In this document: positions 1 to 4,952 of the stretch, piece after piece
How the letters are laid out: every line of letters starts with the position of its first letter
Position numbering within the stretch: position 1 is the stretch's first letter
Assembly: GCA_049322295.1 (NCBI GenBank)
Contig: JBMORO010000033.1
Span: 1-11,803 of the forward strand
Direction: 5' to 3'
Length of the DNA: 11,803 nucleotides
Origin: JBMORO01 sp049322295
GTDB lineage: Bacteria; Patescibacteriota; Minisyncoccia; RBG-13-40-8-A
Notes under the pieces: model-generated
Seen by the model: only the letters and a program-made list of their open reading frames with translations
The model's database searches: none
What the model was told of the DNA's origin: nothing
Translations under genes and position numbers: made by a program

Positions 1-588
1 GGAATTAAAAATATTGAAATCTCTTTAAGAAGAGCAGAATTAAGAAAAGAGATTGCTCGACTGAAAAAAGAGAGACGACTCGCTCTTTTTAAAAATGATT
101 TGATATCTCGAGAAGAAAAAGAAGACTTAGAACTCAATCAGAGTCTTTTAGAGGCAGATATTGAATCACTGAATCAGAGTTTAGAGCAGATGAGATCTCA
201 ACTTGAATCCAGTAAAATCGAATTATCGTATACGGTAATAAATGCGCCCATTGACGGAGTTGTTCTGGAAAGAAAAGTAAATGAAGGTCAAACAGTTGTT
301 TCTGGTTTTCAAGCCCCGATTCTTTTTAGAGTAGCAGATTTGAAAAATATGCAGATCGAATGCGATATTGATGAAAAATATCTTAATCATATCAAAGAAG
401 GCAGAGAGGTAGAGTTCGATGTCGCCTACACGACCCATAAGTTTAAAGGCAGCATAAAACAAATAAGGTATTCTCCTAAAATTGTTGAGGGAACTGCAAG
501 GTATCCAACGATTATTGAAGTGAATAACAGCGAAATGAGACTGATTCCTGGAGTGGTAAGGGTCAGACTTGAAGAAAAACTAAATTGA
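1..588 (+). CDS. HlyD/MacA-type periplasmic adaptor subunit, 5' truncated by window edge
   Basis: The frame is open from base 1 to the TGA at 586-588, giving 195 residues of a protein whose start lies outside the window. Residues 1 to about 75 are rich in Glu, Lys, Leu and Gln in a heptad-like pattern, as in the coiled-coil hairpin of membrane fusion proteins. The segment around VINAPIDGVVLERKVNEGQT (about residues 79-98) is the returning half of the lipoyl/barrel-sandwich domain. It is followed by a beta-barrel region (ILFRVADL..., then GREVEFDV) and the C-terminal IPGVVRVRL segment. In the family such proteins link an inner-membrane ABC or RND pump to the outside of the cell. The TTG at 100 is an internal codon and not the real start. 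Since a terminator follows at once, any partner permease must lie upstream, outside the window. The family call is firm; the pump type is unknown. Confidence 0.85.
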   Translation, partial: GIKNIEISLRRAELRKEIARLKKERRLALFKNDLISREEKEDLELNQSLLEADIESLNQSLEQMRSQLESSKIELSYTVINAPIDGVVLERKVNEGQTVVSGFQAPILFRVADLKNMQIECDIDEKYLNHIKEGREVEFDVAYTTHKFKGSIKQIRYSPKIVEGTARYPTIIEVNNSEMRLIPGVVRVRLEEKLN

Positions 589-598
589 GATGTTTATT

Positions 599-640
599 GG
601 GGCAATTTCCAGGTAAGGAAATTGCCCCTTTTCTATTTTT
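599..640 (+). terminator. Intrinsic terminator after the adaptor gene
   Basis: A perfect 12-bp stem is formed by GGGGCAATTTCC (599-610) and GGAAATTGCCCC (617-628), with the 6-nt loop AGGTAA. A T-rich tail (TTTTCTATTTTT, 629-640) follows. The hairpin begins 11 nt after the stop codon of the adaptor gene and separates it from the next transcription unit. Confidence 0.92.
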
Positions 641-665
641 CTAGCTTTTAAGATTAGGTGATTTG

Positions 666-674
666 TGATATAGT
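666..674 (+). promoter_or_regulatory. Candidate extended -10 promoter
   Basis: TGATATAGT matches the extended -10 pattern TGnTATAAT with one mismatch. No convincing -35 is visible 17 bases upstream (TTTTAA). It lies in the only gap between the upstream terminator and the gene starting at 703, and would give a leader of about 20 nt without a Shine-Dalgarno sequence. Confidence 0.4.
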
Positions 675-702
675 AAAAAACTAAGAAACAATTCAATAAT
701 TT

Positions 703-1956
703 ATGAAAAAATTTATTATCATTGGAGTAGTATTGATGGTTGCTGTGGCAGCAGTTTTGGTATTACAGAGAAGCACCAAAGAAAGCGAAGAGTATACTTT
801 GCCGGAAATAGTTTATTGCGGGCACAAAAAAGAGATTAGCCCAGATAAATTATCACAGATAAGCTATGTTGAAGAGAGTATGTGTTCGCTTTTTAGAGGC
901 GAAGCTTTCGCGTCAGTAGAAGATGCCAAGGCAAAATATGGTGTTAAAGTAGATTTAGCCCAAAAAACAACTTCACTCAAAACACTTGCCATCACTCATC
1001 ATTCAGCTTATCCTGGTGACAAAGTTAGGGCAGGAGACAAAGAAATTAAAATTTTAAGCGTAAATGCCAGTTCTGCCCAGTTTGAAGTTGACAATGTGTC
1101 AAAAACCATAGCAGTCAATCAAACTGATAATTTTGATAATTTAGAAATAAAAGTTAAATTTGCCTGTGGGATTACTTATCGCACAGATTTTAATGTAACA
1201 GAATATGCCTGTTGTCCCTTAGAAGAGGAAGGAGGTATTTCGAAATGGTTTATTAAAATAGCTAAAGCAGAGGACGAAGAAGAAATAGATGAAGATGAAA
1301 GTGATTTTATAAGGAAAATCCGAGAAGAAACAGAAGAAGATCTGAAAATGTCGGGACGAAGTGGCTACAGGGGAGTGATTCTTCCTAAAAATGTTGCCCG
1401 GGATTATCCGAGCACTGATTTTGTGATGTTGCCCTTTTTAGCTGTTCCCAATGAGCTTTGTTGCGGCTGTAAGCAGGAGTATAAAAATCTTTCTTGGTGG
1501 GGAGGATATTTAAGCGGTCAAGTCCTCAGTGAGCTTTCAAAAACTATTACCGAACTTAATGAGCAAAAAAGTGAATTTGAAGAAGACCCTTATACTTTGG
1601 TTGAGCGGGATGAAAAAGCAATGCGCTTTGCTCTGGGCGAAATAAACCTTATTAAGCAAAACGAGGAGTATTTTGACCCTGATACGCGTATTCCCAAAGG
1701 AGAGTGGATTAATCCAGATTATGTGATTGAGGGCGGAATGGAATTTCGCTGCTGTGAGAATTCTAAACTTGTTCAGGTAACATTTATTGCCAGATTTATC
1801 AATGCTAAAACTGAAAAAGAATTTGAAAAAGTAAGCTATGCGCCGGCCCAGTGTTTTGACCTCGTCCAAGAGCCCGGCAAATTGAAAGCAGCTGTAGAAG
1901 ATTTTGCCGAAGAAGTTAGCAGCGCAACGAAAAATCGTTTTGTGAAGAAAAAATAA
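703..1956 (+). CDS. Unknown membrane-anchored, cysteine-rich exported protein (417 aa)
   Basis: I do not recognise the family. The N-terminus (MKKFIIIGVVLMVAVAAVLVL, residues 1-21) is a lysine-led hydrophobic helix that fits a signal anchor or uncleaved signal peptide. The rest, residues 25-417, is soluble and would lie outside the membrane. There are eleven cysteines (39, 61, 155, 170, 171, 253, 254, 256, 350, 351, 384), including three CC pairs (EYACCP, ELCCGCK, FRCCEN). This suggests disulfides or metal binding. A very acidic stretch spans about residues 189-214 and splits the protein into two halves. The start at 703 gives the complete signal anchor but has no Shine-Dalgarno sequence. The gene stands alone after a terminator, and no terminator is visible before the promoter at 1967. 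The gene is sure; the function is unknown. Confidence 0.85.
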   Translation: MKKFIIIGVVLMVAVAAVLVLQRSTKESEEYTLPEIVYCGHKKEISPDKLSQISYVEESMCSLFRGEAFASVEDAKAKYGVKVDLAQKTTSLKTLAITHHSAYPGDKVRAGDKEIKILSVNASSAQFEVDNVSKTIAVNQTDNFDNLEIKVKFACGITYRTDFNVTEYACCPLEEEGGISKWFIKIAKAEDEEEIDEDESDFIRKIREETEEDLKMSGRSGYRGVILPKNVARDYPSTDFVMLPFLAVPNELCCGCKQEYKNLSWWGGYLSGQVLSELSKTITELNEQKSEFEEDPYTLVERDEKAMRFALGEINLIKQNEEYFDPDTRIPKGEWINPDYVIEGGMEFRCCENSKLVQVTFIARFINAKTEKEFEKVSYAPAQCFDLVQEPGKLKAAVEDFAEEVSSATKNRFVKKK

Positions 1957-1966
1957 AATTTTAAAA

Positions 1967-1995
1967 TTGACATAAATCTTCTAATTTTATATAAT
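1967..1995 (+). promoter_or_regulatory. Consensus sigma-70 promoter of the small-gene pair
   Basis: A perfect -35 box TTGACA (1967-1972) is separated by exactly 17 bp from a perfect -10 box TATAAT (1990-1995). The 12-nt palindrome AATTTTAAAATT (1957-1968) runs into the -35 box. It could act as an AT-rich UP-like element or be a chance feature of AT-rich DNA. Transcription would start near 2002, about 20 nt before the ATG at 2022. Confidence 0.9.
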
Positions 1996-2009
1996 AGCTT
2001 TATCCTTAA

Positions 2010-2016
2010 AAGGAGG
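2010..2016 (+). promoter_or_regulatory. Strong Shine-Dalgarno site for the 54-aa ORF
   Basis: AAGGAGG lies 5 nt before the ATG at 2022. Together with the consensus promoter just upstream, it is the main support for treating the short reading frame at 2022-2186 as a real gene. Confidence 0.88.
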
Positions 2017-2021
2017 GAAAA

Positions 2022-2186
2022 ATGAAAATATTTGAGATTTTAATGCTGGTTGTGGGAGTTTTTATAATTATCACCGCGGGGTCAATTTGTAAGGGATGGA
2101 TAGAAGAAATCATTGTTGTTACTGTTGGCGTTTTTATTGGTATTGTCATTCCTGAGTTTGTTAAGAGAAAATGGAGAAGGAGGTAA
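2022..2186 (+). CDS. Small two-helix membrane protein (54 aa), unknown function
   Basis: The frame runs from ATG 2022 to TAA 2184-2186 and encodes 54 residues. The protein starts MKIFEILMLVVGVFIIITAG, a first membrane helix, then a short polar turn (SICKGWIEE), then a second helix (IIVVTVGVFIGIVI), and ends in a basic tail (VKRKWRRR). The positive tail suggests the C-terminus is cytoplasmic, so both ends may be inside. A perfect promoter and a strong Shine-Dalgarno sequence precede it, and its last codons contain the ribosome binding site of the next gene, so the two are probably translationally coupled. I see no recognisable family. Coupled two-helix peptides of this size can be toxins, holin-like proteins or membrane partners of the downstream protein, but nothing here decides between these. 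Confidence 0.8.
   Translation: MKIFEILMLVVGVFIIITAGSICKGWIEEIIVVTVGVFIGIVIPEFVKRKWRRR
2177..2184 (+). promoter_or_regulatory. Shine-Dalgarno site embedded in the end of the 54-aa gene
   Basis: AAGGAGGT is a full match to the anti-Shine-Dalgarno consensus. It lies inside the last Arg codons and the first base of the stop codon of the upstream small gene, and GGAGG ends 6 nt before the ATG at 2190. Ribosomes finishing the 54-aa protein would uncover or reach this site, which implies coupled synthesis of the two products. Confidence 0.85.
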
Positions 2187-2189
2187 AAA

Positions 2190-2561
2190 ATGGACATTAC
2201 AGATAAGGAAGTAGAAAGTTTAAAATTTATGCTGAAGAGTTTAAGAAATCGGATTCCTGACGAAAGGAACGCTCACCGACATTTTTATTTGACATTCAGT
2301 GTAGTTAGAAGACTTATAAGAATTTTTGTAGAAAAAGATAACAAGAAAGCTGAGGAGATTTTGGCAGAGTTGTTAAATCATGAGAATGAAGGAATTCAAT
2401 TTTTAGCTCTTTGCGCTCTTTTGGATGCCCAAAACAGAGAAATAGATCTAACCCCTGAAACCCACATAAAGATGCTCCAGTTCAAGAATAATCCAGTTAA
2501 TCAGAGAATCTGGGATCTGGTGTTCGCCAATCTTAAAGCTGACAAAGCGCCCTTCAATTAA
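2190..2561 (+). CDS. Small helical cytoplasmic protein, unknown function (123 aa)
   Basis: I do not recognise the family. The protein has no signal peptide or membrane segment and looks mostly alpha-helical. Residues 6-48 are amphipathic and basic (LKFMLKSLRNRI, HRHFYLTFSVVRRLIRIFVE). Residues 51-80 (NKKAEEILAELLNHENEGIQFLALCALLDA, written here only as a region guide: KAEEILAELL then QFLALCALL) resemble one pair of HEAT-like helices. A single cysteine is at 75. It starts 3 nt after the stop of the 54-aa membrane protein, under an ideal Shine-Dalgarno sequence, and ends at an intrinsic terminator, so the pair forms a complete two-gene operon. A cytoplasmic partner of the small membrane protein is a reasonable inference from the coupling only. 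Confidence 0.85.
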   Translation: MDITDKEVESLKFMLKSLRNRIPDERNAHRHFYLTFSVVRRLIRIFVEKDNKKAEEILAELLNHENEGIQFLALCALLDAQNREIDLTPETHIKMLQFKNNPVNQRIWDLVFANLKADKAPFN

Positions 2562-2596
2562 AGAGGAGACAAGAAAACAATCTCCTCTTTATTTTT
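2560..2596 (+). terminator. Intrinsic terminator of the two-gene small operon
   Basis: The arms AAAGAGGAGA (2560-2569) and TCTCCTCTTT (2581-2590) are perfectly complementary over 10 bp, with an 11-nt A-rich loop. A short ATTTTT tail follows. The stem overlaps the last two bases of the TAA stop of the 123-aa gene. Confidence 0.85.
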
Positions 2597-2607
2597 GACC
2601 TTCTTGC

Positions 2608-2636
2608 TTGACAAAACAACATTAATCTGCTATACT
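2608..2636 (+). promoter_or_regulatory. Consensus sigma-70 promoter with extended -10
   Basis: TTGACA (2608-2613) and TATACT (2631-2636) are spaced by 17 bp. TG at 2628-2629 adds the extended -10 motif (TGCTATACT). It lies between a terminator and the next start, so it drives the gene at 2658 on its own. Confidence 0.92.
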
Positions 2637-2645
2637 TAAAACAAA

Positions 2646-2653
2646 AAGGAGGT
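2646..2653 (+). promoter_or_regulatory. Strong Shine-Dalgarno site for the 121-aa gene
   Basis: AAGGAGGT, with GGAGG ending 5 nt before the ATG at 2658, fixes that start. This is the third start in the window with a full Shine-Dalgarno motif, and all three lie within 650 bp. Confidence 0.88.
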
Positions 2654-2657
2654 TTAA

Positions 2658-3023
2658 ATGAAAAAAGATTGGGGATTGATTTTGCTCATTGCTGCTTGCT
2701 GTTTTTTGCTTGGCTTGATAATCGGCCTGCCAGTTGGTTCCAAAGTTGAAAATGCCCGGCTTAGGCAACAATCCGAGGAAGCAATGGATTTTTTTCAGGT
2801 CGGCGATTTAAAAATCGGATTTTTCATCGCCAAGAGCGTTGAGGAAGAATATAAAGAAGCCGTGGAGAATCTAGTTGAGCAGTTCAGTTTGGTAGCAGGA
2901 AATGCCCTGGCCAGAACCGAGGCGTATGGAAGACCTGAATATATTGAGGCTTTAAGACAACGAATTGCCGATGCCAAAAGATTGGAAGACTTGCCATCAT
3001 CCCGACCATCCGATCGCGACTAA
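2658..3023 (+). CDS. Small membrane-anchored protein, unknown function (121 aa)
   Basis: I do not recognise the family. Residues 1-27 (MKKDWGLILLIAACCFLLGL and on to IIGLPVG) form one strongly hydrophobic N-terminal helix after two lysines. IAAC (residues 11-14) formally fits a lipobox, but hydrophobic sequence continues past the cysteine, so a plain membrane anchor is more likely. Residues 30-112 are predicted helical and charged, with an acidic amphipathic part (VEEEYKEAVENLVEQF, 61-76) and a basic one (YIEALRQRIADAKRLED, 95-111). The tail is Ser/Arg/Asp-rich. The gene forms a monocistronic unit, with its own consensus promoter, strong Shine-Dalgarno and a following terminator, which implies steady, strong expression. 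A scaffold or envelope role is possible, but nothing in the sequence proves one. Confidence 0.85.
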   Translation: MKKDWGLILLIAACCFLLGLIIGLPVGSKVENARLRQQSEEAMDFFQVGDLKIGFFIAKSVEEEYKEAVENLVEQFSLVAGNALARTEAYGRPEYIEALRQRIADAKRLEDLPSSRPSDRD

Positions 3024-3042
3024 TACAAGAACGACTCCTAAC

Positions 3043-3073
3043 GGGTGGGAGCAGAAGCTCCCGCCCTCTTTTT
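3043..3073 (+). terminator. Intrinsic terminator after the 121-aa gene
   Basis: GGGTGGGAGC (3043-3052) pairs with GCTCCCGCCC (3057-3066) over 10 bp, with one G-U wobble, closing an AGAA loop. The tail TCTTTTT (3067-3073) follows. Confidence 0.9.
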
Positions 3074-3077
3074 ATTT

Positions 3078-3099
3078 ATCGCCATTTTGGCGATTTTTT
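3078..3099 (+). terminator. Second hairpin with T-tract, tandem terminator or operator
   Basis: ATCGCCA (3078-3084) and TGGCGAT (3088-3094) form a 7-bp stem with a TTT loop, followed by a run of T to 3099. It can work as a back-up terminator. It also fills the -35 to -15 zone of the promoter at 3099-3107, so the inverted repeat could instead be a protein binding site controlling that promoter. Confidence 0.65.
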
Positions 3100-3107
3100 G
3101 CTATAAT
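3099..3107 (+). promoter_or_regulatory. Extended -10 promoter, predicted leaderless start
   Basis: TGCTATAAT is a perfect extended -10 motif, and no -35 is visible at the proper distance. The ATG at 3116 lies only 8 nt after the -10 box, so the transcript would begin at or 1-2 nt before the start codon. This fits the lack of a Shine-Dalgarno sequence. Confidence 0.7.
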
Positions 3108-3115
3108 AAAGTGGC

Positions 3116-3721
3116 ATGAAAAAGCTTGGGTTGATAATATTAGAAAGTAAAACCTCAATTGAGGAAGCGCTTTTAAATAGAAGAAGTATTAGAGAATACA
3201 AAGATGAATCTCTGGGCCCCCGAGAGATTTCCCAGATTTTGTGGTCAGTTCAAGGAATTACTGCTCCTGAGGGGGGTGGCCGGACTGCTCCTTCAGCTGG
3301 CGCTCTCTATCCTTTAGAAATTTATTTAGTAGTAAGAAAAGCAGAAAATCTTGAGCCAGGAGTATACAAATATTTACCAGAAGGCCATAAAATAAAGAGA
3401 ATTTTAGAAGGTGATGTAAGTAATGAGCTAGCCCGCGCGGGTCTAGGACAAATGTTTATAGCCCAAGCACCAATAAATTTGATTATTTCGGCTATTTTTT
3501 CGCGGGTAACCAGAAAATATGGCGAACGAGGCAATAATTATGTTTATATGGAAGCAGGTCATTCTGCTCAAAATGTTTATTTACAGGTCGAAAGCCTAGG
3601 ATTAGGAACAGTAACAGTGGGAGCTTTTATTGATGAAGAGGTTAGAAAGATTTTAAGTTTAGCCGAGGAAGAAGTTCCTTTATATATAATGCCAATTGGG
3701 AGAGTTGAAAAGAAATCATGA
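3116..3721 (+). CDS. SagB/ThcOx-type nitroreductase-family FMN oxidoreductase
   Basis: The 201-aa protein shows the nitroreductase fold signatures of the SagB-type dehydrogenase branch. These are SIEEALLNRRSIREY (14-28), with the phosphate-binding Arg pair and Ser, then TAPSAGALYPLEIYLV (57-72), EAGHSAQNVYLQ (146-157) and GLGTVTVGAF (162-171). Such enzymes bind FMN and use NAD(P)H or a substrate as hydride donor. In toxin and thiazole pathways SagB oxidises azolines to azoles, but many stand-alone members have unknown substrates. The start at 3116 leaves a short 13-residue lead before the core and is set by the extended -10 box just upstream. There is no signal peptide, so it is cytoplasmic. 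Its TGA overlaps the ATG of the C39-like peptidase by 4 nt. No YcaO-type cyclase is in the window, so an azole role is not supported. Confidence 0.9.
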   Translation: MKKLGLIILESKTSIEEALLNRRSIREYKDESLGPREISQILWSVQGITAPEGGGRTAPSAGALYPLEIYLVVRKAENLEPGVYKYLPEGHKIKRILEGDVSNELARAGLGQMFIAQAPINLIISAIFSRVTRKYGERGNNYVYMEAGHSAQNVYLQVESLGLGTVTVGAFIDEEVRKILSLAEEEVPLYIMPIGRVEKKS

Positions 3722-4560
3722 AAAAATTTTGGTTAATAATATTAATTTTAGTTATGATTGGGGGCGTTTGGTTTGTTTTAAGATTTGTGATTGGGGGAAG
3801 CGAAAACACTTGGATTTGCGAAGATGGTCAGTGGGTAAAACATGGCAATCCCCGAGATCCGATGCCGATAAAAGGATGCGGGGAAGAACAGCAACTAAAC
3901 ATACAAAAAAATTCGTCTCGAGAGGCCGTCGGGACGAATTTAGTTAAAGAATTAATTTTATTAGACGTGCCATTTACCGCCCAAGCGCCATTTAGTCAGT
4001 GGAATAATCCAATATATCAGAATGCTTGCGAAGAGGCATCATTATTAATGGCGATTTTATGGGTGAGGGGAATAAAATCAATCTCCAAAGAAGAGGCGAC
4101 TTTGGAGATTAGGAAACTTGTTGAATTTTCCGCCAAAGGCGGATCCGCCTCGGGCGGAGAAATTGAAAAATACAATAATTTTTATGACCATTCAGCCAAA
4201 GATACAGCCCAGATTATGCGAGATTATTTCGGTTATAATAATATTGAGTTAAAAAACGATATTTCGGTTGAAGATATAAAAACAGAATTATTAAATGGAA
4301 ATCTAGTAATTGTGCCAATAAATGGTCGAAAACTCGGTAATCCCTTTTATACCCCGCCCGGTCCATTAGAGCATATGTTGGTGATTATTGGTTATGATTT
4401 TAATACTAAAGAATTTATTACCAATGATGCTGGTACTAGGCACGGAGAAAAATATCGTTATAAAGAAAATGTTTTGGAAAATGCTTTGCAAGATTATCCA
4501 ACTGGTTACAAAGAATTGATTACCGAGATTAAAAAAGTGATGTTGGTTATTAAAAAATAA
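3718..4560 (+). CDS. Membrane-anchored C39-like (papain-fold) peptidase
   Basis: The N-terminal helix (residues 4-26) anchors a 280-aa protein with its catalytic part probably outside. Residues 31-54 hold a small cysteine-bounded module (TWICEDGQWVKHGNPRD, ending at Cys54). The C39_2-type domain starts at LLDVPFTAQAPFSQW (81-95). The likely nucleophile is Cys104 (NACEEASLLMAILW), the general base is His219 (PLEHMLVIIGYD), and the third residue is Asn236 or Asp237 (ITNDAGT). C39 domains cut leader peptides when fused to ABC transporters, but this protein has no transporter part, so the substrate is unknown. The start overlaps the nitroreductase stop (ATGA) and has no Shine-Dalgarno sequence. 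Three inverted repeats lie inside the gene at 3909-3941, 4080-4110 and 4129-4158. They code for linker-like stretches and spare the catalytic motifs. Confidence 0.87.
   Translation: MKKFWLIILILVMIGGVWFVLRFVIGGSENTWICEDGQWVKHGNPRDPMPIKGCGEEQQLNIQKNSSREAVGTNLVKELILLDVPFTAQAPFSQWNNPIYQNACEEASLLMAILWVRGIKSISKEEATLEIRKLVEFSAKGGSASGGEIEKYNNFYDHSAKDTAQIMRDYFGYNNIELKNDISVEDIKTELLNGNLVIVPINGRKLGNPFYTPPGPLEHMLVIIGYDFNTKEFITNDAGTRHGEKYRYKENVLENALQDYPTGYKELITEIKKVMLVIKK
3909..3941 (+). repeat. Inverted repeat inside the C39-like gene (copy type A)
   Basis: AAATTCGTCTCG (3909-3920) and CGGGACGAATTT (3930-3941) pair over 12 bp with one wobble, around a 9-nt loop. It encodes the polar linker between the membrane anchor and the catalytic domain (about NSSREAVGTN). 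It is richer in GC than its surroundings. Confidence 0.75.
4080..4110 (+). repeat. Inverted repeat inside the C39-like gene (type B)
   Basis: AATCTCCAAAG (4080-4090) and CTTTGGAGATT (4100-4110) are perfectly complementary over 11 bp, with a 9-nt loop. It codes for an ordinary-looking helix (ISKEEATLEI), so it may have arisen by chance, but the perfect stem is notable. Confidence 0.65.
4129..4158 (+). repeat. Tandem palindrome inside the C39-like gene (type C)
   Basis: Two 15-nt hairpin units sit back to back: TCCGCC-AAA-GGCGGA (4129-4143) and TCCGCC-TCG-GGCGGA (4144-4158). The 30 nt are in frame and encode the low-complexity peptide SAKGGSASGG, between two helices of the peptidase domain. 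The first unit is identical to the palindrome at 9931-9945. Confidence 0.85.
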
Positions 4561-4565
4561 TTTTT

Positions 4566-4940
4566 ATGGATAGGGAAAAATTTGAAAAATTAGTTTGGCA
4601 GGGAATTGAAGCAATTCCAAAAAGATTTTTGGAAAAATTGGATAATGTTGATATTGTAATTGAAGAAGAGCCAACAGAAGAACAAAAGAAAAAAACAAAA
4701 CTTGGACCCAATGCCAAGCTTTTTGGTCTTTACGAAGGGATTCCCCAGACAAAGAGAAGATTTTATTCTGGGGTGTTGCCGGATAAGATAACAATTTTTA
4801 AAAAAACATTTGAAGAAGTTTGCTCCAGTGAAGAAGAGATAAAAAAGAGGGTTGGGCAGACAGTTTGGCACGAAATCGCCCATCATTTTGGAATGGACGA
4901 AGAAAGGGTGGGAAGGATGGAAAAACGAAAAAAAATGTGA
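4566..4940 (+). CDS. Zincin-type metallopeptidase-family protein (HExxHxxGxxD)
   Basis: This 124-aa protein matches the small zincin family (Zincin_1, formerly DUF1025), in which most members are about 110-140 aa. The N-terminus MDREKFEKLVWQGIEAIPKRF and NVDIVIEEEPTEEQ (27-40) are typical. Next comes LFGLYEGIPQTKR (52-64), the sheet DKITIFKKTFEEV (73-85), and the metal site HEIAHHFGMDEERV (102-115), with His102, Glu103, His106 and Asp111 as likely zinc or catalytic residues. It has no signal peptide and is cytoplasmic. Members of the family have a protease-like fold, but their substrates are largely unknown. It begins 5 nt after the C39-like peptidase and has no Shine-Dalgarno sequence, so it is probably cotranscribed. 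The Lys-rich C-terminal end (KRKKM) is short. Confidence 0.9.
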   Translation: MDREKFEKLVWQGIEAIPKRFLEKLDNVDIVIEEEPTEEQKKKTKLGPNAKLFGLYEGIPQTKRRFYSGVLPDKITIFKKTFEEVCSSEEEIKKRVGQTVWHEIAHHFGMDEERVGRMEKRKKM

Positions 4941-4946
4941 TATATT
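4938..4946 (+). promoter_or_regulatory. Candidate extended -10 promoter, leaderless arrangement
   Basis: TGATATATT resembles TGnTATAAT with one mismatch, and it overlaps the TGA stop of the zincin gene. The ATG at 4953 is 6 nt beyond it, which would place the start codon at the transcript's 5' end. There is no -35 box, and in such AT-rich DNA the match could be chance. Confidence 0.4.
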
Positions 4947-4952
4947 TAATTT

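Noticed and set aside
2795..2977. Minus-strand reading frame opposite the 121-aa gene
   Set aside because: It is fully inside a gene with its own promoter, Shine-Dalgarno site and terminator, and the reverse product has no recognisable features.
3429..3445. Palindrome CCCGCGCGGG within the nitroreductase gene
   Set aside because: It is a short single palindrome at codons for Ala-Arg-Ala-Gly. No second copy was seen and the protein motif around it looks normal.
3696..3947. Second plus-strand frame overlapping the start of the C39-like gene
   Set aside because: It lies out of frame with a gene that has clear anchor and catalytic motifs, and its end is made of the inverted repeat at 3909-3941.
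4564..4886. Long minus-strand frames opposite the zincin gene
   Set aside because: The forward frame carries an intact HExxHxxGxxD motif and family signature. The reverse frames are Phe/Leu-rich shadows of A-rich codons.
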